NCBI GenBank assembly: GCA_964392615.1
Contig: CAYMRB010000206.1
Span: forward strand, 1 to 17,133
Length of the DNA: 17,133 nucleotides
Direction: 5' to 3'
From: CAYMRB01 sp964392615
Lineage (GTDB): Bacteria > Planctomycetota > UBA8108
Of this stretch, positions 1-9,700 are shown piece by piece. Below the pieces are notes generated by a model that was not told the DNA's origin, made no database searches, and worked only from the letters and a program-made list of their open reading frames with translations. The translations under genes and the position numbers were made by a program. The first letter of the stretch is position 1. Each line of letters starts with the position of its first letter.

Positions 1-66
1 GGAGTCGGAGTCGGAGTCGGAGTCGGAGTCGGTGTCGGTGTCGGAGTCGGAGTCGAAGTCGAAGTC
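1..66. repeat. Hexanucleotide tandem repeat, 11 units, coding for Asp-Ser/Thr/Phe dipeptides
   Basis: Eleven perfect-phase 6-bp units fill the first 66 bases: five GGAGTC, two GGTGTC, two GGAGTC and two GAAGTC. On the minus strand they encode DFDFDSDSDTDT followed by five Asp-Ser pairs, in frame with the DUF3160 gene. The array is cut by the window edge, so its true length is unknown. Identical units suggest recent expansion by slippage; the Thr and Phe variants occur in pairs, as expected if two-unit blocks were duplicated. Confidence 0.95.
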
Positions 67-2832
67 GATCGGAGCTACCTCCGTCTTCGGCGTCACGCCT
101 CGCAGCGCGAACGCGGCCATCGTCCGCACGGCCGGGCTCTCGTCCTGCAGCCCTCGCTCGACGGCGGGCAGCAGATCCGACGTGTCCGCGTCGAGTGCGC
201 TGACCATCGCCTGCGCGCGCACGAGGAACCTCGGATCCTCGCGAGCTGCGCGCTCGATGAGCGCGACCGCCGCGGCGTTCGTCGCCACGCGAGCCACCTT
301 CGCTCGCGGTTTCTCCTTCTCGTCGTCGGAGAAGAACACCGGGGGCTCTTCGATTCGTGTGCGGGCGTACCAGACGAGCGCGCAGCGGCCCCACTCGGAG
401 TCGCCGAACACCTCGCGCGCGCGGTCGAACGACGCGGTCTCCTCGAGCGCGTCCATCGCGAACGGAATCAGGTTGCGGTGGCCGGTCTCGGCGCGTGCCA
501 GGAGTTCCTCGATGAGCGGCGGCGGAGCGACCTCGGCGAACGTTGACGCCATGCGTGATACGTGGTGGACGTTCTCGATCCGCGGCGCGAGGTCGAGCAG
601 CAGCCGAGCCTCCTCGAGATCGACGTGACGCAGGAAGAGCTCCATGTGCTCGTGAGCGAGCTCTGCTCGTCCGCGCTCCTGCAGCACGAGGTAGCCGCGC
701 AGCGCCGCGTCGCGGACCTCCGTGTACGTCGCGGTCTTCTCGATCTTGCCCCACCCGCCGCGGGCGATGCGCTCGGTTCCCTTGGCGCGGACCTTGCCGC
801 TGATCTCGGCCGTCCAGGTCGGTGCCGGTGGTGGTTGCTTCCGCTCTCGCAGTCGGTGCCGCCACGCCTCGTCGGTCAGTCGACCGTCGGCGGTGGGTCG
901 TTCGATCTCGTGGTATCCGAAGACCGCGCCGCGGTAGAGCTGCAGCGCGGCGGGCAGCATCTCCCGCGTTTCGCCGTAGCCGCGCATGCGCTCGGCCGGT
1001 GCGTGGCGAATGACGAAGATCTCCTGAGCGCGACCGACGGCCGTGTAGAGGGTGCGAGGCGGGCTGCCGTCGACGCGGACGGTCGCGAACGGCGTGACGA
1101 GCCCGATGTCGGCGTCGGTGTCGAGGTAGTCGTCGTGAATGTGGTCGATGCGGTTGCCGTAGTCGAACAGCAGGCCGCGTTCGTGACTCGTGACGGTCTC
1201 GCCGCGGTTCTGCTTCACGGCGATGTCGGCGACGCTCGTCATCAGGCGAGCGAACGACTCGAACGACTCGGCGAGGCGCGTCGGTCCGTCGTCGTCTTCC
1301 GGCAGCACGAGCTGGGCGGCCGTGTGGCGCGCCAGCGCACCGAGTCGACGGAAGAACTCCGGGTACGGCTCGACGTAGCCGCTCGGCACGAATTCCTGCC
1401 CGAAGACGATGATCTCCGACTCCTTCGTGTGCAGCGCGAACGCATGGCGCAGACAGGTCCACGCGCTCAGCGCCGTGCGCGAGCACTTCGTGCGCCACGC
1501 GCTCGTACGCGTGAACGCCGGTGCGCCGTCGGGAGGCTCCGCGAGAGTCGGCAGGAGCATCTCGATCGTCTGACGATAGAGGCCCGGAGACGACTCGCGC
1601 CAGAGCGGTCCACCGAGCCTGCGGACGAGGTCGATCTCCGCAGGCGATACTGGTGGCTCACAGCGCTGCAAGAGCTCCGGCGCACGCTGGTCGCCGAGTG
1701 CGACCAGCACGTGGAGCGGCTTCGGCGTGCACTGCTGGCGCCCCAGAGCGGTGATGAGCGCGCTCTCCCACGTCGCGCGCGGCGGCAGCAGCCGCACTCC
1801 GGCCGCGCGGCTCTCGAAGTCGTCGGCGAACTCGCGTGCGGTCAGGCTGCGATCGTTGACTCGCGGCTTGCGCAGCGCGGCGAGACGCTTTCGAAGCATC
1901 GGAGTGCGCGGATCGAGTTGCGCGTCGTCGATCGATCCAACGTCGCGCAACGGTGCGATGACCTGTTCCCCCGCGCGCAGCGCCTCGGCGAGCGTCAGGT
2001 CGTCCGGCGGACCGAGAACCTCGTCTTCGAGGCGGGAGCAGCTCGCGATCTCTTCGAGGACTTGCGGCTTCTTCGCGACCGCGACGACCAGCAGGAGCAG
2101 CGCGCGCAGATCGTCATCATCCTCGAGCGAGAACTGTGTCACGCCGAACCATCGCACGGTTCTCCAGAGGCCGGCGAGCTCCTCCGACGATGCGTAGAGG
2201 CCGCTCGGCTCGAGCGCTCCGTAGTCGATGTCGCGCCGCGTCGACAGGACCGTGCACCGTGTCGGGACGCCGGCCTCGATGCGGCGCAGCTCACGGCGAA
2301 CGAGCCGCCAGCCCGCCCCGTTCGCCCGATCGGCCGCGGGCAGGTCGTCCGACAGTGCGAGACCGACGGTGAGCCACGCGATGAGGCGCGTCTTCGCAGC
2401 GTCCCCTTCCGACCCGTCGACCCGCACCGCGCTCACTGCGTCGAGGAGTGATCGCAGCAGGCCGGCGATCTCTCCCGCACGGCGCCGCTCGTACTGCGCA
2501 ATCGCCTCCTCCAGCAGGACGTGGTACGTACGAAACGCGCTGTCGACCGTGATGAAGGGCGGCAGGCTGCGACCCAGAATCGCCCCGGTGCTCGGGTGCT
2601 TGTACATCCAGTGCAACGACGAGAGCCGCTCCGGGCCGACCGCGAAGCCATCGCGCGCGAGCTGTTCCCGCAGGTGAGGGTCCTGCGGAAACGCTTCGAT
2701 GCCGCGCACGCGGTCGAGGTCATACGGCGGTGCGTCCGCAACCGCCACCCGCATCAGCGCGCACGATGCGAGCAGGCTGATCGCGACGAGCTTCGCAACC
2801 CGTCGACGGCGAACCGATGTCCGTCGCGCCAT
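1..2832 (-). CDS. Secreted DUF3160-family protein with HEAT-like C-terminal region and Asp-Ser repeat tail (3' end outside window)
   Basis: This frame is open for 944 codons from an ATG at 2832 to the first base of the window, with no stop, so the C-terminus is missing. The ATG follows a GGAGAGG ribosome site 7 nt upstream. The N-terminus is basic, then hydrophobic; LASC at residues 21-24 fits a lipobox, while a signal peptidase I site near VADA (31-34) is the alternative. DUF3160 is recognised from four stretches: PFITVDSAFRTYHVLLEEA (92-110), LRHAFALHTKES (461-472), GYVEPYPEFFRRLGAL (485-500), and RGAVFGYHEIERP followed by RLTDEAWR (635-658). After this comes an extension (about 700-915) of helical, HEAT-like repeats, for example DESPAVRTMAAFALR (897-911). 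The last 22 visible residues are pure Asp-Phe/Ser/Thr dipeptides. DUF3160 has no established biochemical role; an extracytoplasmic location is inferred. It lies 91 bp downstream of the metalloprotease gene on the same strand and may share its transcript. Confidence 0.88.
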   Translation of the reverse strand, partial: MARRTSVRRRRVAKLVAISLLASCALMRVAVADAPPYDLDRVRGIEAFPQDPHLREQLARDGFAVGPERLSSLHWMYKHPSTGAILGRSLPPFITVDSAFRTYHVLLEEAIAQYERRRAGEIAGLLRSLLDAVSAVRVDGSEGDAAKTRLIAWLTVGLALSDDLPAADRANGAGWRLVRRELRRIEAGVPTRCTVLSTRRDIDYGALEPSGLYASSEELAGLWRTVRWFGVTQFSLEDDDDLRALLLLVVAVAKKPQVLEEIASCSRLEDEVLGPPDDLTLAEALRAGEQVIAPLRDVGSIDDAQLDPRTPMLRKRLAALRKPRVNDRSLTAREFADDFESRAAGVRLLPPRATWESALITALGRQQCTPKPLHVLVALGDQRAPELLQRCEPPVSPAEIDLVRRLGGPLWRESSPGLYRQTIEMLLPTLAEPPDGAPAFTRTSAWRTKCSRTALSAWTCLRHAFALHTKESEIIVFGQEFVPSGYVEPYPEFFRRLGALARHTAAQLVLPEDDDGPTRLAESFESFARLMTSVADIAVKQNRGETVTSHERGLLFDYGNRIDHIHDDYLDTDADIGLVTPFATVRVDGSPPRTLYTAVGRAQEIFVIRHAPAERMRGYGETREMLPAALQLYRGAVFGYHEIERPTADGRLTDEAWRHRLRERKQPPPAPTWTAEISGKVRAKGTERIARGGWGKIEKTATYTEVRDAALRGYLVLQERGRAELAHEHMELFLRHVDLEEARLLLDLAPRIENVHHVSRMASTFAEVAPPPLIEELLARAETGHRNLIPFAMDALEETASFDRAREVFGDSEWGRCALVWYARTRIEEPPVFFSDDEKEKPRAKVARVATNAAAVALIERAAREDPRFLVRAQAMVSALDADTSDLLPAVERGLQDESPAVRTMAAFALRGVTPKTEVAPIDFDFDSDSDTDTDSDSDSDSDS

Positions 2833-2839
2833 GACGAGA

Positions 2840-2846
2840 CCTCTCC
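2840..2846 (-). promoter_or_regulatory. Ribosome binding site of the DUF3160 gene
   Basis: GGAGAGG on the minus strand lies 7 nt upstream of the ATG at 2832. It is a strong match to the anti-Shine-Dalgarno core and supports that start over the later Met at residue 27. Confidence 0.7.
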
Positions 2847-2923
2847 GAAACCGACATCCCTTGCATACGGACGTCGCGGACCTCGCCTTTCTTGCGCGAC
2901 TTTCGGTTCGCCGGCCGGGTTTC

Positions 2924-5900
2924 CTACGGACAGGGCACGAACACGCACGCTCCGAGGCCGTCCGGGGTCGGATCGATGCCGCACTCCGGATACGGCGCCG
3001 GCGGCGGCGGGCCGCCGAGGAACAGGAACGTCAGCGTGTACACGGCGTCGCTCAGGTCGAGCGCGCCGCTGTCGTTCGCGTCCGCGGCGTCCGGGCACGG
3101 CGGCGCCACGCCGCCGAGGAACAGGAAGTTCAGGAGCGCGGTCGGATCGGCGATGTCGACGCCGCCGTTGGCGTTCGCATCGGCTCGGAGGAAGGCGGAC
3201 TCTCCCGAGCCCTCGGGCACGGTGACACGCACCGGAACCGTGACGACTACGCCCCGTGGCAGCGCGGTGCTCGTCAGGCGGATCGCGCCGTTGTGCTCTC
3301 CTTCGGGCAAGCCCGTGTCGACGAATTGCACGAGCACGTCGGACGGGGTCGCGCCGCGGTTGTGGCTCAGGCCGATCCAGGGAACCGTCGTCTGCGCGGA
3401 CCACGGGATCGACTCGGTCGCGTCGGCGTTGGCGATCGCGAGCATCTGGTTCGTCGCGCCGCGGTCGACATCGAACCAGATCGATCGCGGCGTCGGGACG
3501 AGCTCGTCGGGTAGGTCGGGGGGCAGATCGCTCGGATCGGCGACGACCGTCACCCGGACCGTGTCCTCCGACGAGCCTCCGTGGCTGTCGGTCGCGCGCA
3601 GTCGCACGGTGTGGACGCCCGGTTGCAGCCCGGTCACCGCCAGCGGCGAGCCGACGCCGAGGTTGCGCTGGATGCTCGAGCTCCACTGCAGCTGCTGGCC
3701 ACTGAGGGGGCCGTCGTCGATGTCATACGCCGAGCCGACGAGAGCCAGCGTGTCCTCCGACGAGATCGTGATCGCGCCGACCGGCTCCTCGATGCGAACG
3801 TCCGGCGGGCGGTTCTGCACACGGAACGGGCCGTCCGACTCGTCCGCCGCGGAGCGGAAGCCGTCGGTCGCGAGCACGCGAATCCGTGCGGCGTTGCCGG
3901 CCGGAAGGTTCGCTGCGTCGAGGTCGACGCTCGTTTCCGTCAGGTTCACCGCGACCGTCTCCCAGCGCTCGCCGTCGGGCGTGTACTGCACGGAGAACGA
4001 CAGCGGATCGCGATCTCGATCGCTGGCGGACCACGACACGGGCACCGTGGGGCCGTCGAATACCTCGCCGCCGTTCGGCGAGACGACGCGCACCGTCGGC
4101 GCACTGGGACCGGCCGCGAACGTCTCGCGGATGCCGTTCGGTCCGGTGATCGTGACGTCGACCGTTCCGTCGGGAAGCGGTACGAACTCGCTGATGAACA
4201 GCTGATCGACGGTTCGTCCCTCGACGATATCCTGACCCTCCTCCGACGAGGCGCTCGGCGTGAACGGGTAGCGCGCGACGATGCGCCCCGCCGCGTCGCG
4301 CAGCTGGATCGTGAACGTCCCCGGCACGCGCGGCTCGAGATCGCCGATGTCCGGAAGCGGTCGCACGGTGTGCAGATCGAGGCGGCGTCGGCGCAGGTCG
4401 ACCGTGCCGAGAATCAGCAGCCGTTGGCCCACCACCTGACCGGCGACGACGCCGTCCGGAACGAGCGCGAGCTCGTCCTGGAAGTAGTCCATGAGCCCTT
4501 CATAGGTGAAGTCGCTGATCCACTGCTTGTCGCAGTAGGTCATCAGCTCGTGCCAGTCGGGTCCGTAGATCGCTCGATTGCCGAGGTCGAAGCCGTAGAG
4601 GGCCGCGTTGCCGACCTGTGTCGGGCTGATCTCGCCGTCGGGATGCGGGTACGGGGCGGAGCCGCCGGCGCCACAGAAGCCGACGTGGAAGCGGCCGTAC
4701 GAGTGTGCGATCTCGTGGCCGCCGTACCAATCGCCGAACGTGCCGTCGTCGTCCCACACCGACCAGAGCCCGCCGCCGCTGAACTCCCAGGCGCGCGTGC
4801 CGGTCGGTCCGGCCGCGACGGCCGACGGGATGTCGTCGGAGCAGCCACGCATGAAGCCGCCGCGATCGTCGACCATGCCGTAGTAGTGCGCGTTCGACGG
4901 AACACTCGTCAGGCCGAAGATCCTCAGAACGAGATTCAGGAGCCTCTGCGTCTTCAACGAGTTGTTCACCTCGCCGCACGTCGGCAGCCCGTCTCCTATG
5001 AAGAGAGTACGGTTCCAGACCCGCAGGTCATCGAGCGGGTAGGCTCTCTCGAGCCAGTCGACCATCTGGTCGCGTTGCCAGGTGGGGGCGTAGTACGTGC
5101 TGCTGCCGTCCCTGTAGCCGATTCGATAGACGACTAGGTTGACCCTCGGGACGTTCTCGAACGTCTTCGTGATCGTGGTCGTGTTGTCGGCGTAGGTCGA
5201 CTCGATCGGACTGTGATCTCGCCAGGTCAGGTCGGGGTTGAGCTCCCCGGTGAACGTGACGGTCCCCTGACGATAATAGCTCGGGAGCTCGAACAGGAAC
5301 GCGTGGTCGAGCTCGCCGCGATCGGGCGACTCGCGCACCGTCGACGACCCGCCGATCGGCAGGAGCCGGTTCCAAGCCTCGCCGCGCTGGACCCGTAGCG
5401 TCGCGTAGCTCGCGTGATTGCCGTCTGCCGAGGAGACGTGGAAGCGGACGAACGTGCGCTTGCCTGCGACGAGCCGCACGCTGTTGTTCAGGTCCTGAAC
5501 CGCCTGCGTGATCTCGAGTCGGCCGGCCCTGAGGTTCGGGGGCTCGGTGCCCCAGATGCGCGCGGCGACCGGGCGTCCGCCGAAACGCGGTGTGTCCAGC
5601 GGCGGACTGGTGCCGTTCGTCTGAACCGTCGGGCAGTCGTCGCTATCGGGCTCGCGAGCGTAGAACACTGGCCCCGACCCCGCGGTTCTCTCGAGCGCGA
5701 ACGTGACCGTCGAGCCGGGCGTGACCGTCGCGGACGGGAAGTCGAAGGTCGTCAGCGTGTAGAACGCGCGCCCCTCTTCGCTCGGCAGCATGTCGACCGT
5801 CGCGGTGCTCCTGCCGAGGAGAGCGCCGTCGTAACGATCGCGGCGCGCGGTGAGGCGGAACGTCTGTTCTCCTCCGGTGTTCGACCACGTCCAGAGGTTG

Positions 5901-6574
5901 ACGCGAGTCAGCGCGTCGCTCGGAAACGACCGCACGTAGAATCCGCGGCTGATGCCATCGCCGGTAGACTGCAGGGCGCCCTCGTCATTCTTGATCCGTG
6001 GCAGGCAGTCGACGACGACCTCGGGCGGCACCGGATTGCCGAAGATGCGAATCGCGACGCCACGACCCGAAAAGCGCGGCGTATCGAGCGGCGGCGCCGT
6101 GCCGTTCGTCTGCACGATCGGACAATCGGGAGACTGCCGGGTCGAGTAGAAGACTCTGCCTCCCGGGCCGCCCGTCACCTCCAGCGTGAACGCGACGCGG
6201 CTTCCCGGAGCGACGCCGACGTTGCCGAACGGGAATCGCACGACGGAGAAGCTGCGCTCCGTGAGCGTGGCTGTCGCCGTGCGACTGCCGAGCTCCGGTC
6301 CGTCGTACGTGTTCATATGGGCGGTGAGGCGGGCCGAGTGCGACCCGACGCGATCGGCCGACAGCCAGAGCTCGATCACCCCGATCGACGTGCCGGGATA
6401 CGTCGGCAGGTAGAACCCCCGGTCGAGAAGGTCTCCGACGCCCCCGTTGAACGGGCAGTCGACGAGAGGAAGCTGCTGCGCCGAAGCGGGCGAACCGTAC
6501 GGTCCGATCCACACGAGCGAAGCCATCAACACAGTCAACGGCGACCCCGTCCACGCGAAACCGCGTTTGCTCAT
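2924..6574 (-). CDS. Secreted metzincin-type zinc metalloprotease with tandem N-terminal domains, Ig, BACON-like and dockerin-like modules
   Basis: 1216 residues from an ATG preceded by GGAGAA 7 nt upstream. A longer in-frame reading exists upstream but has no signal peptide at its start, whereas this start gives a clear Sec signal ending ASA|QQ (residues 30-33). Two related domains of about 150 residues follow (36-180 and 186-344); each contains a GFY...P start, a YDG..LG core, an FYxx...CP.VQTNGT stretch and an LDTPRFxGR end. The catalytic domain holds HEIAHSYGRFH (620-630), an HExxHxxGxxH zinc site with E621 as the likely base, and a Met-turn-like HELMTYC (675-681). Two Ig-like domains (about 825-1012), a BACON-like beta domain (about 1024-1119) and a dockerin-like pair of EF-hand loops (about 1127-1180) complete it. 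It probably cleaves extracellular protein or glycoprotein; substrate and exact peptidase family are not identifiable by eye. It sits 149 bp downstream of the lectin/malectin gene on the same strand. Confidence 0.93.
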   Translation of the reverse strand: MSKRGFAWTGSPLTVLMASLVWIGPYGSPASAQQLPLVDCPFNGGVGDLLDRGFYLPTYPGTSIGVIELWLSADRVGSHSARLTAHMNTYDGPELGSRTATATLTERSFSVVRFPFGNVGVAPGSRVAFTLEVTGGPGGRVFYSTRQSPDCPIVQTNGTAPPLDTPRFSGRGVAIRIFGNPVPPEVVVDCLPRIKNDEGALQSTGDGISRGFYVRSFPSDALTRVNLWTWSNTGGEQTFRLTARRDRYDGALLGRSTATVDMLPSEEGRAFYTLTTFDFPSATVTPGSTVTFALERTAGSGPVFYAREPDSDDCPTVQTNGTSPPLDTPRFGGRPVAARIWGTEPPNLRAGRLEITQAVQDLNNSVRLVAGKRTFVRFHVSSADGNHASYATLRVQRGEAWNRLLPIGGSSTVRESPDRGELDHAFLFELPSYYRQGTVTFTGELNPDLTWRDHSPIESTYADNTTTITKTFENVPRVNLVVYRIGYRDGSSTYYAPTWQRDQMVDWLERAYPLDDLRVWNRTLFIGDGLPTCGEVNNSLKTQRLLNLVLRIFGLTSVPSNAHYYGMVDDRGGFMRGCSDDIPSAVAAGPTGTRAWEFSGGGLWSVWDDDGTFGDWYGGHEIAHSYGRFHVGFCGAGGSAPYPHPDGEISPTQVGNAALYGFDLGNRAIYGPDWHELMTYCDKQWISDFTYEGLMDYFQDELALVPDGVVAGQVVGQRLLILGTVDLRRRRLDLHTVRPLPDIGDLEPRVPGTFTIQLRDAAGRIVARYPFTPSASSEEGQDIVEGRTVDQLFISEFVPLPDGTVDVTITGPNGIRETFAAGPSAPTVRVVSPNGGEVFDGPTVPVSWSASDRDRDPLSFSVQYTPDGERWETVAVNLTETSVDLDAANLPAGNAARIRVLATDGFRSAADESDGPFRVQNRPPDVRIEEPVGAITISSEDTLALVGSAYDIDDGPLSGQQLQWSSSIQRNLGVGSPLAVTGLQPGVHTVRLRATDSHGGSSEDTVRVTVVADPSDLPPDLPDELVPTPRSIWFDVDRGATNQMLAIANADATESIPWSAQTTVPWIGLSHNRGATPSDVLVQFVDTGLPEGEHNGAIRLTSTALPRGVVVTVPVRVTVPEGSGESAFLRADANANGGVDIADPTALLNFLFLGGVAPPCPDAADANDSGALDLSDAVYTLTFLFLGGPPPPAPYPECGIDPTPDGLGACVFVPCP

Positions 6575-6581
6575 GTCGTAG

Positions 6582-6587
6582 TTCTCC
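6582..6587 (-). promoter_or_regulatory. Ribosome binding site of the metalloprotease gene
   Basis: GGAGAA on the minus strand lies 7 nt before the ATG at 6574. It fixes the start at the signal peptide and argues against the longer in-frame reading, which would overlap the end of the upstream lectin/malectin gene. Confidence 0.65.
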
Positions 6588-6622
6588 AGTGCCCCTTCTT
6601 CCGAACCCGAGGAACCGCCAGG

Positions 6623-6651
6623 ATCGTAGCAAGGTTCGAGGGGGGCTGGAA
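6623..6651 (-). promoter_or_regulatory. Candidate promoter upstream of the metalloprotease gene
   Basis: On the minus strand TTCCAG and TACGAT are 17 bp apart, in the 149-bp gap between two long same-strand genes; the proximal element is 48 bp from the ATG. TACGAT matches the -10 consensus at four of six bases, but the -35 match is poor. The spacing is right and the spot is A/T-richer than its surroundings, which is the only support. Read-through from the upstream gene is an equally good explanation. Confidence 0.2.
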
Positions 6652-6723
6652 CAGGGTACGTCGACCTTTGACGGAGCCCCCGTCGGTGGACATGCGGACG
6701 TCGGTTGCTCGCGGCCTCGTCTG

Positions 6724-9700
6724 CTAACCGCACTTGCCGGCCACGCGTTCGCAGCCGAGCGCATCGTCCGACGGGTCCTCGTTGCACTCCTCGGGCGGAT
6801 AGTCGCCGGTCGACGGCGACGGCGGCGCTGGCGCCGGACCTCCGCTGAAGAGCCAGTTGAACGTCAGCACCGCGTCGTTGAGCTGGACGCGTCCGTCGTC
6901 GTCCGCATCCGCGGCGTCGAGGCACGGGGGCGGGTCGAACCCGAGGAAGAGCCAGCTCAGCGTCATGATGCCGTCGTTGAGCTGAATCGCGCCGCTCGAG
7001 TCGGTGTCGCCGCGCACGAACCATGGACCGGCATCTTCCGTGCGGCGAACCGCGATGCCCGAGATCTTCGGGTCGGGGTTCGGCGATGCCGGTTCGCCCG
7101 CGTCCACGTCCGGCTCGGTCAAGGCGATCGACAAGATGCCATCGCCGACCGTGACGCGATAAGTCAGGCACACGGCGGCCGCGTTGCCGCACTCCTCGTT
7201 CGCGGGCACACCGTCGGCGTCCGGGTCGTCGAGGGATTCCACGCCGCTGCTGTCGCACGGAGCTCGGTTGCAGGGATCGACCGAGTAGAGCGCTTCGGCT
7301 TGATCGACCGGGTCGAACAGCGCGTCGAAGCCGAAGAAGGGATTCGGAACGGGCTCACCGAGCGGCGTCCTGCCGGCGCTCGGGCAATGGGCGAAGCCGT
7401 TCCGTCGCGTGCCCTCGACGTCGACGTGGAAGACGCGCCTGGCGTTTCCGGCGGTGCCGCTGTACGAGTTCGCGAAGTAGAGCGACACCTCGTACGTGCC
7501 GTTCTCGACCGGGATGTCGTACCGGGCGTTGCCGTATCTCTCGGAGTGGAAGATTCGGTCGTTGTCGTCGACGCCGGGATCCGTGCCGCGCGCGTTCCAG
7601 TGACCCATGTCCGTTCGCGGTTGGACGTGTAGCCCTGCCGCGCCCGTGCCCGCAAGCGGCACGACCGAGAAGAGTTCGCCGACTGCGGGATCGAGGCTGC
7701 CGCCGCCGGCGAGGTCCTCGAGCCAAGCGACCGGCTCGCCCGTCGTCTCGTGACCGGACGCGCCCGGCGCCGGATGCTCGCCGGCGCTGCACGCGAGCAG
7801 CGGACCGCCGCAGTTGATGTAGAGGCTGCCCTGTCCGCCGTTCCAGCTCTCGACCGCGTTCTCGAGGGCCTGCGATACGAAGTCGTCCACCCGACCCCGG
7901 CGTGCTTCGACGATGACGTCATCGATCTCGAGGTGCTGGGTCACGCCGCCTGTGCTCGCAGAGAATCCGACGACGGATTCGGTCGCGAAGATCGGCGGCA
8001 CGCTCGCTCTGAGTACGAGTGCGTCGAACGGCGCGCCCTCGGCCGTCGTCCCCTCGAGCCACACTTCGACGAGTCCGGCGTCGTACGCCACGGTGACGTG
8101 CACGCCGCGCGGATCGAAGAAGTCGGGCCAGCCGGTGCCGCCGTTCGCGACGGGACGCAGGCTCGGGTCGAAATCCGCATTCGTCGCGATCGACGCGAAC
8201 CCGAGCGCGTTGACGCCGACGTGGGTCCACGCCTGCTCGGCGGAGTTGAGGCCCGACGGATCGTTCACCTCCGCTCCGTTATCCCAAGCGTCGAACTCGA
8301 CCGCGAAACCGTAGGTGCCTGTAGGCACGCCGAGCCCGGCATGCGTTGCGCCGATGGCGGTCACATCGCTTCCGGCCTTGACGAAGAACGCACCGCCATC
8401 GCCCGGCGCCGGGCCGCCGGGGTTGGCCATGAACAGGTCGAATTCGGCCCGCAGCGCGGCACGACCGACGTCGACCGTCCTCGCGAAGATCGCCGTAGCC
8501 GCCGTGTTGTCTATCGCGTCGTCCGCGATGCGCAAGCGACCGTCCGCGACTCGCGGCAGCGCGCCCGTGGAGTTGCACACCATGCCGAGCGGGCAAGCGC
8601 CGTCGACCTCGTCATCGAAGTCCGCGACGAGGAGATCGCCGGGCGGCTCCTGGACGGGATCCTGGCCGACGCATTCGAGGTCGCCGTCCGCAGGCTGCCC
8701 CGTCGCGTCGCCGATGCGGCGGTAGCTGAGCGCGCTCAGGCTCGGGTCGCCCGGCGGCACTCCGTTGCCGAGGTCGGCGAGGACGATGTCGAGGTGCCCG
8801 TCGGCCGCGCCGTCGATCGCGGTCACGTCCGCCGAGAACGTTCGGACGATGCCGGTATCGAGTCGCGCCGTGCAACGTTCCGCGTAGAGACCGCTGCCGG
8901 TCGGACTGCCGGCGGCAGAGGCCGGCGACCAATTGCACAGCACGCGCTCGTCGCCGAGGAACGCGTCGAAGATCTGCCCGCTCTGTCCGGAGTCCATCAG
9001 CGCGTCGCGGTCGTGCGCAGCGAAGTAGAGCTTCACCTCGTAGCGACCGGGCTCGACGCGCCCTCGATACGCGACGGAAGAGGCCGACGCGGCGTTCGTC
9101 GCGAACAGCTCCTCGGCGGCGCGTCCGGCTCCAACGACCGGGTTGAGGTCGAGGACGCGCGGGTTGGTCGCCACGTAGTCGCCGAGCTGCGGCACGCGGC
9201 CGAAGCTGGCGAGCGTCACGACGAGTCCGTCGTCGAGATTGCCCTCACGGCTCACCTCGGTGTCGAGCTCGACGTCGGCCGCGAACAGGAGATCGAGCTC
9301 ACCTGCGGTGTCGACCTCACCACCACCGCAGTTCATCGCGCCCGCGGCCGACGGAGGCTGAGGGACGAAGGCGACGATCGACTCGCGCTCGACCACGTGC
9401 AGGTTGTCGATCCACTGCCATGCATTGCCTCTACCGGTCGTCGCGGCGAAGCCGATGTTCGCCGGACGATTCGGAAAGGGCGCGGCGGTGTAGCTCAGAA
9501 CGATCCGTTCGCCGAACGGCTCGCCCGCGCCGCCGGCGTCGTCGCCGGTCCAGCCGCCCGACAGCGCGACCTGCAGGAGGCCGCGGTCGAAGACGATGCG
9601 TACACGAACGAGATCGGCTCGGTCGAATGAGCCGCCCGGCCGTGCCGCTTGATCCGGCGAGCCGTATACGTCGGCGCTCGCGATGAAGTCGGGCTGCGCA

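Noticed and set aside
562..2451. Long plus-strand reading frame (629 codons) opposite the DUF3160 gene
   Set aside because: Its translation is rich in Arg, Val and Ala with no motif or signal, while the opposite strand encodes recognisable DUF3160 motifs. It is a GC-driven shadow.
3581..6727. Two long plus-strand frames (3581-5137 and 5414-6727) opposite the metalloprotease
   Set aside because: They are antisense to a protein with a zinc site, signal peptide and clear domains. Their own translations are low-complexity, Arg-rich and without recognisable folds.
7750..9630. 626-codon plus-strand frame opposite the lectin/malectin gene
   Set aside because: Codon-position GC bias creates open antisense frames in this DNA; there is no ribosome site or motif.
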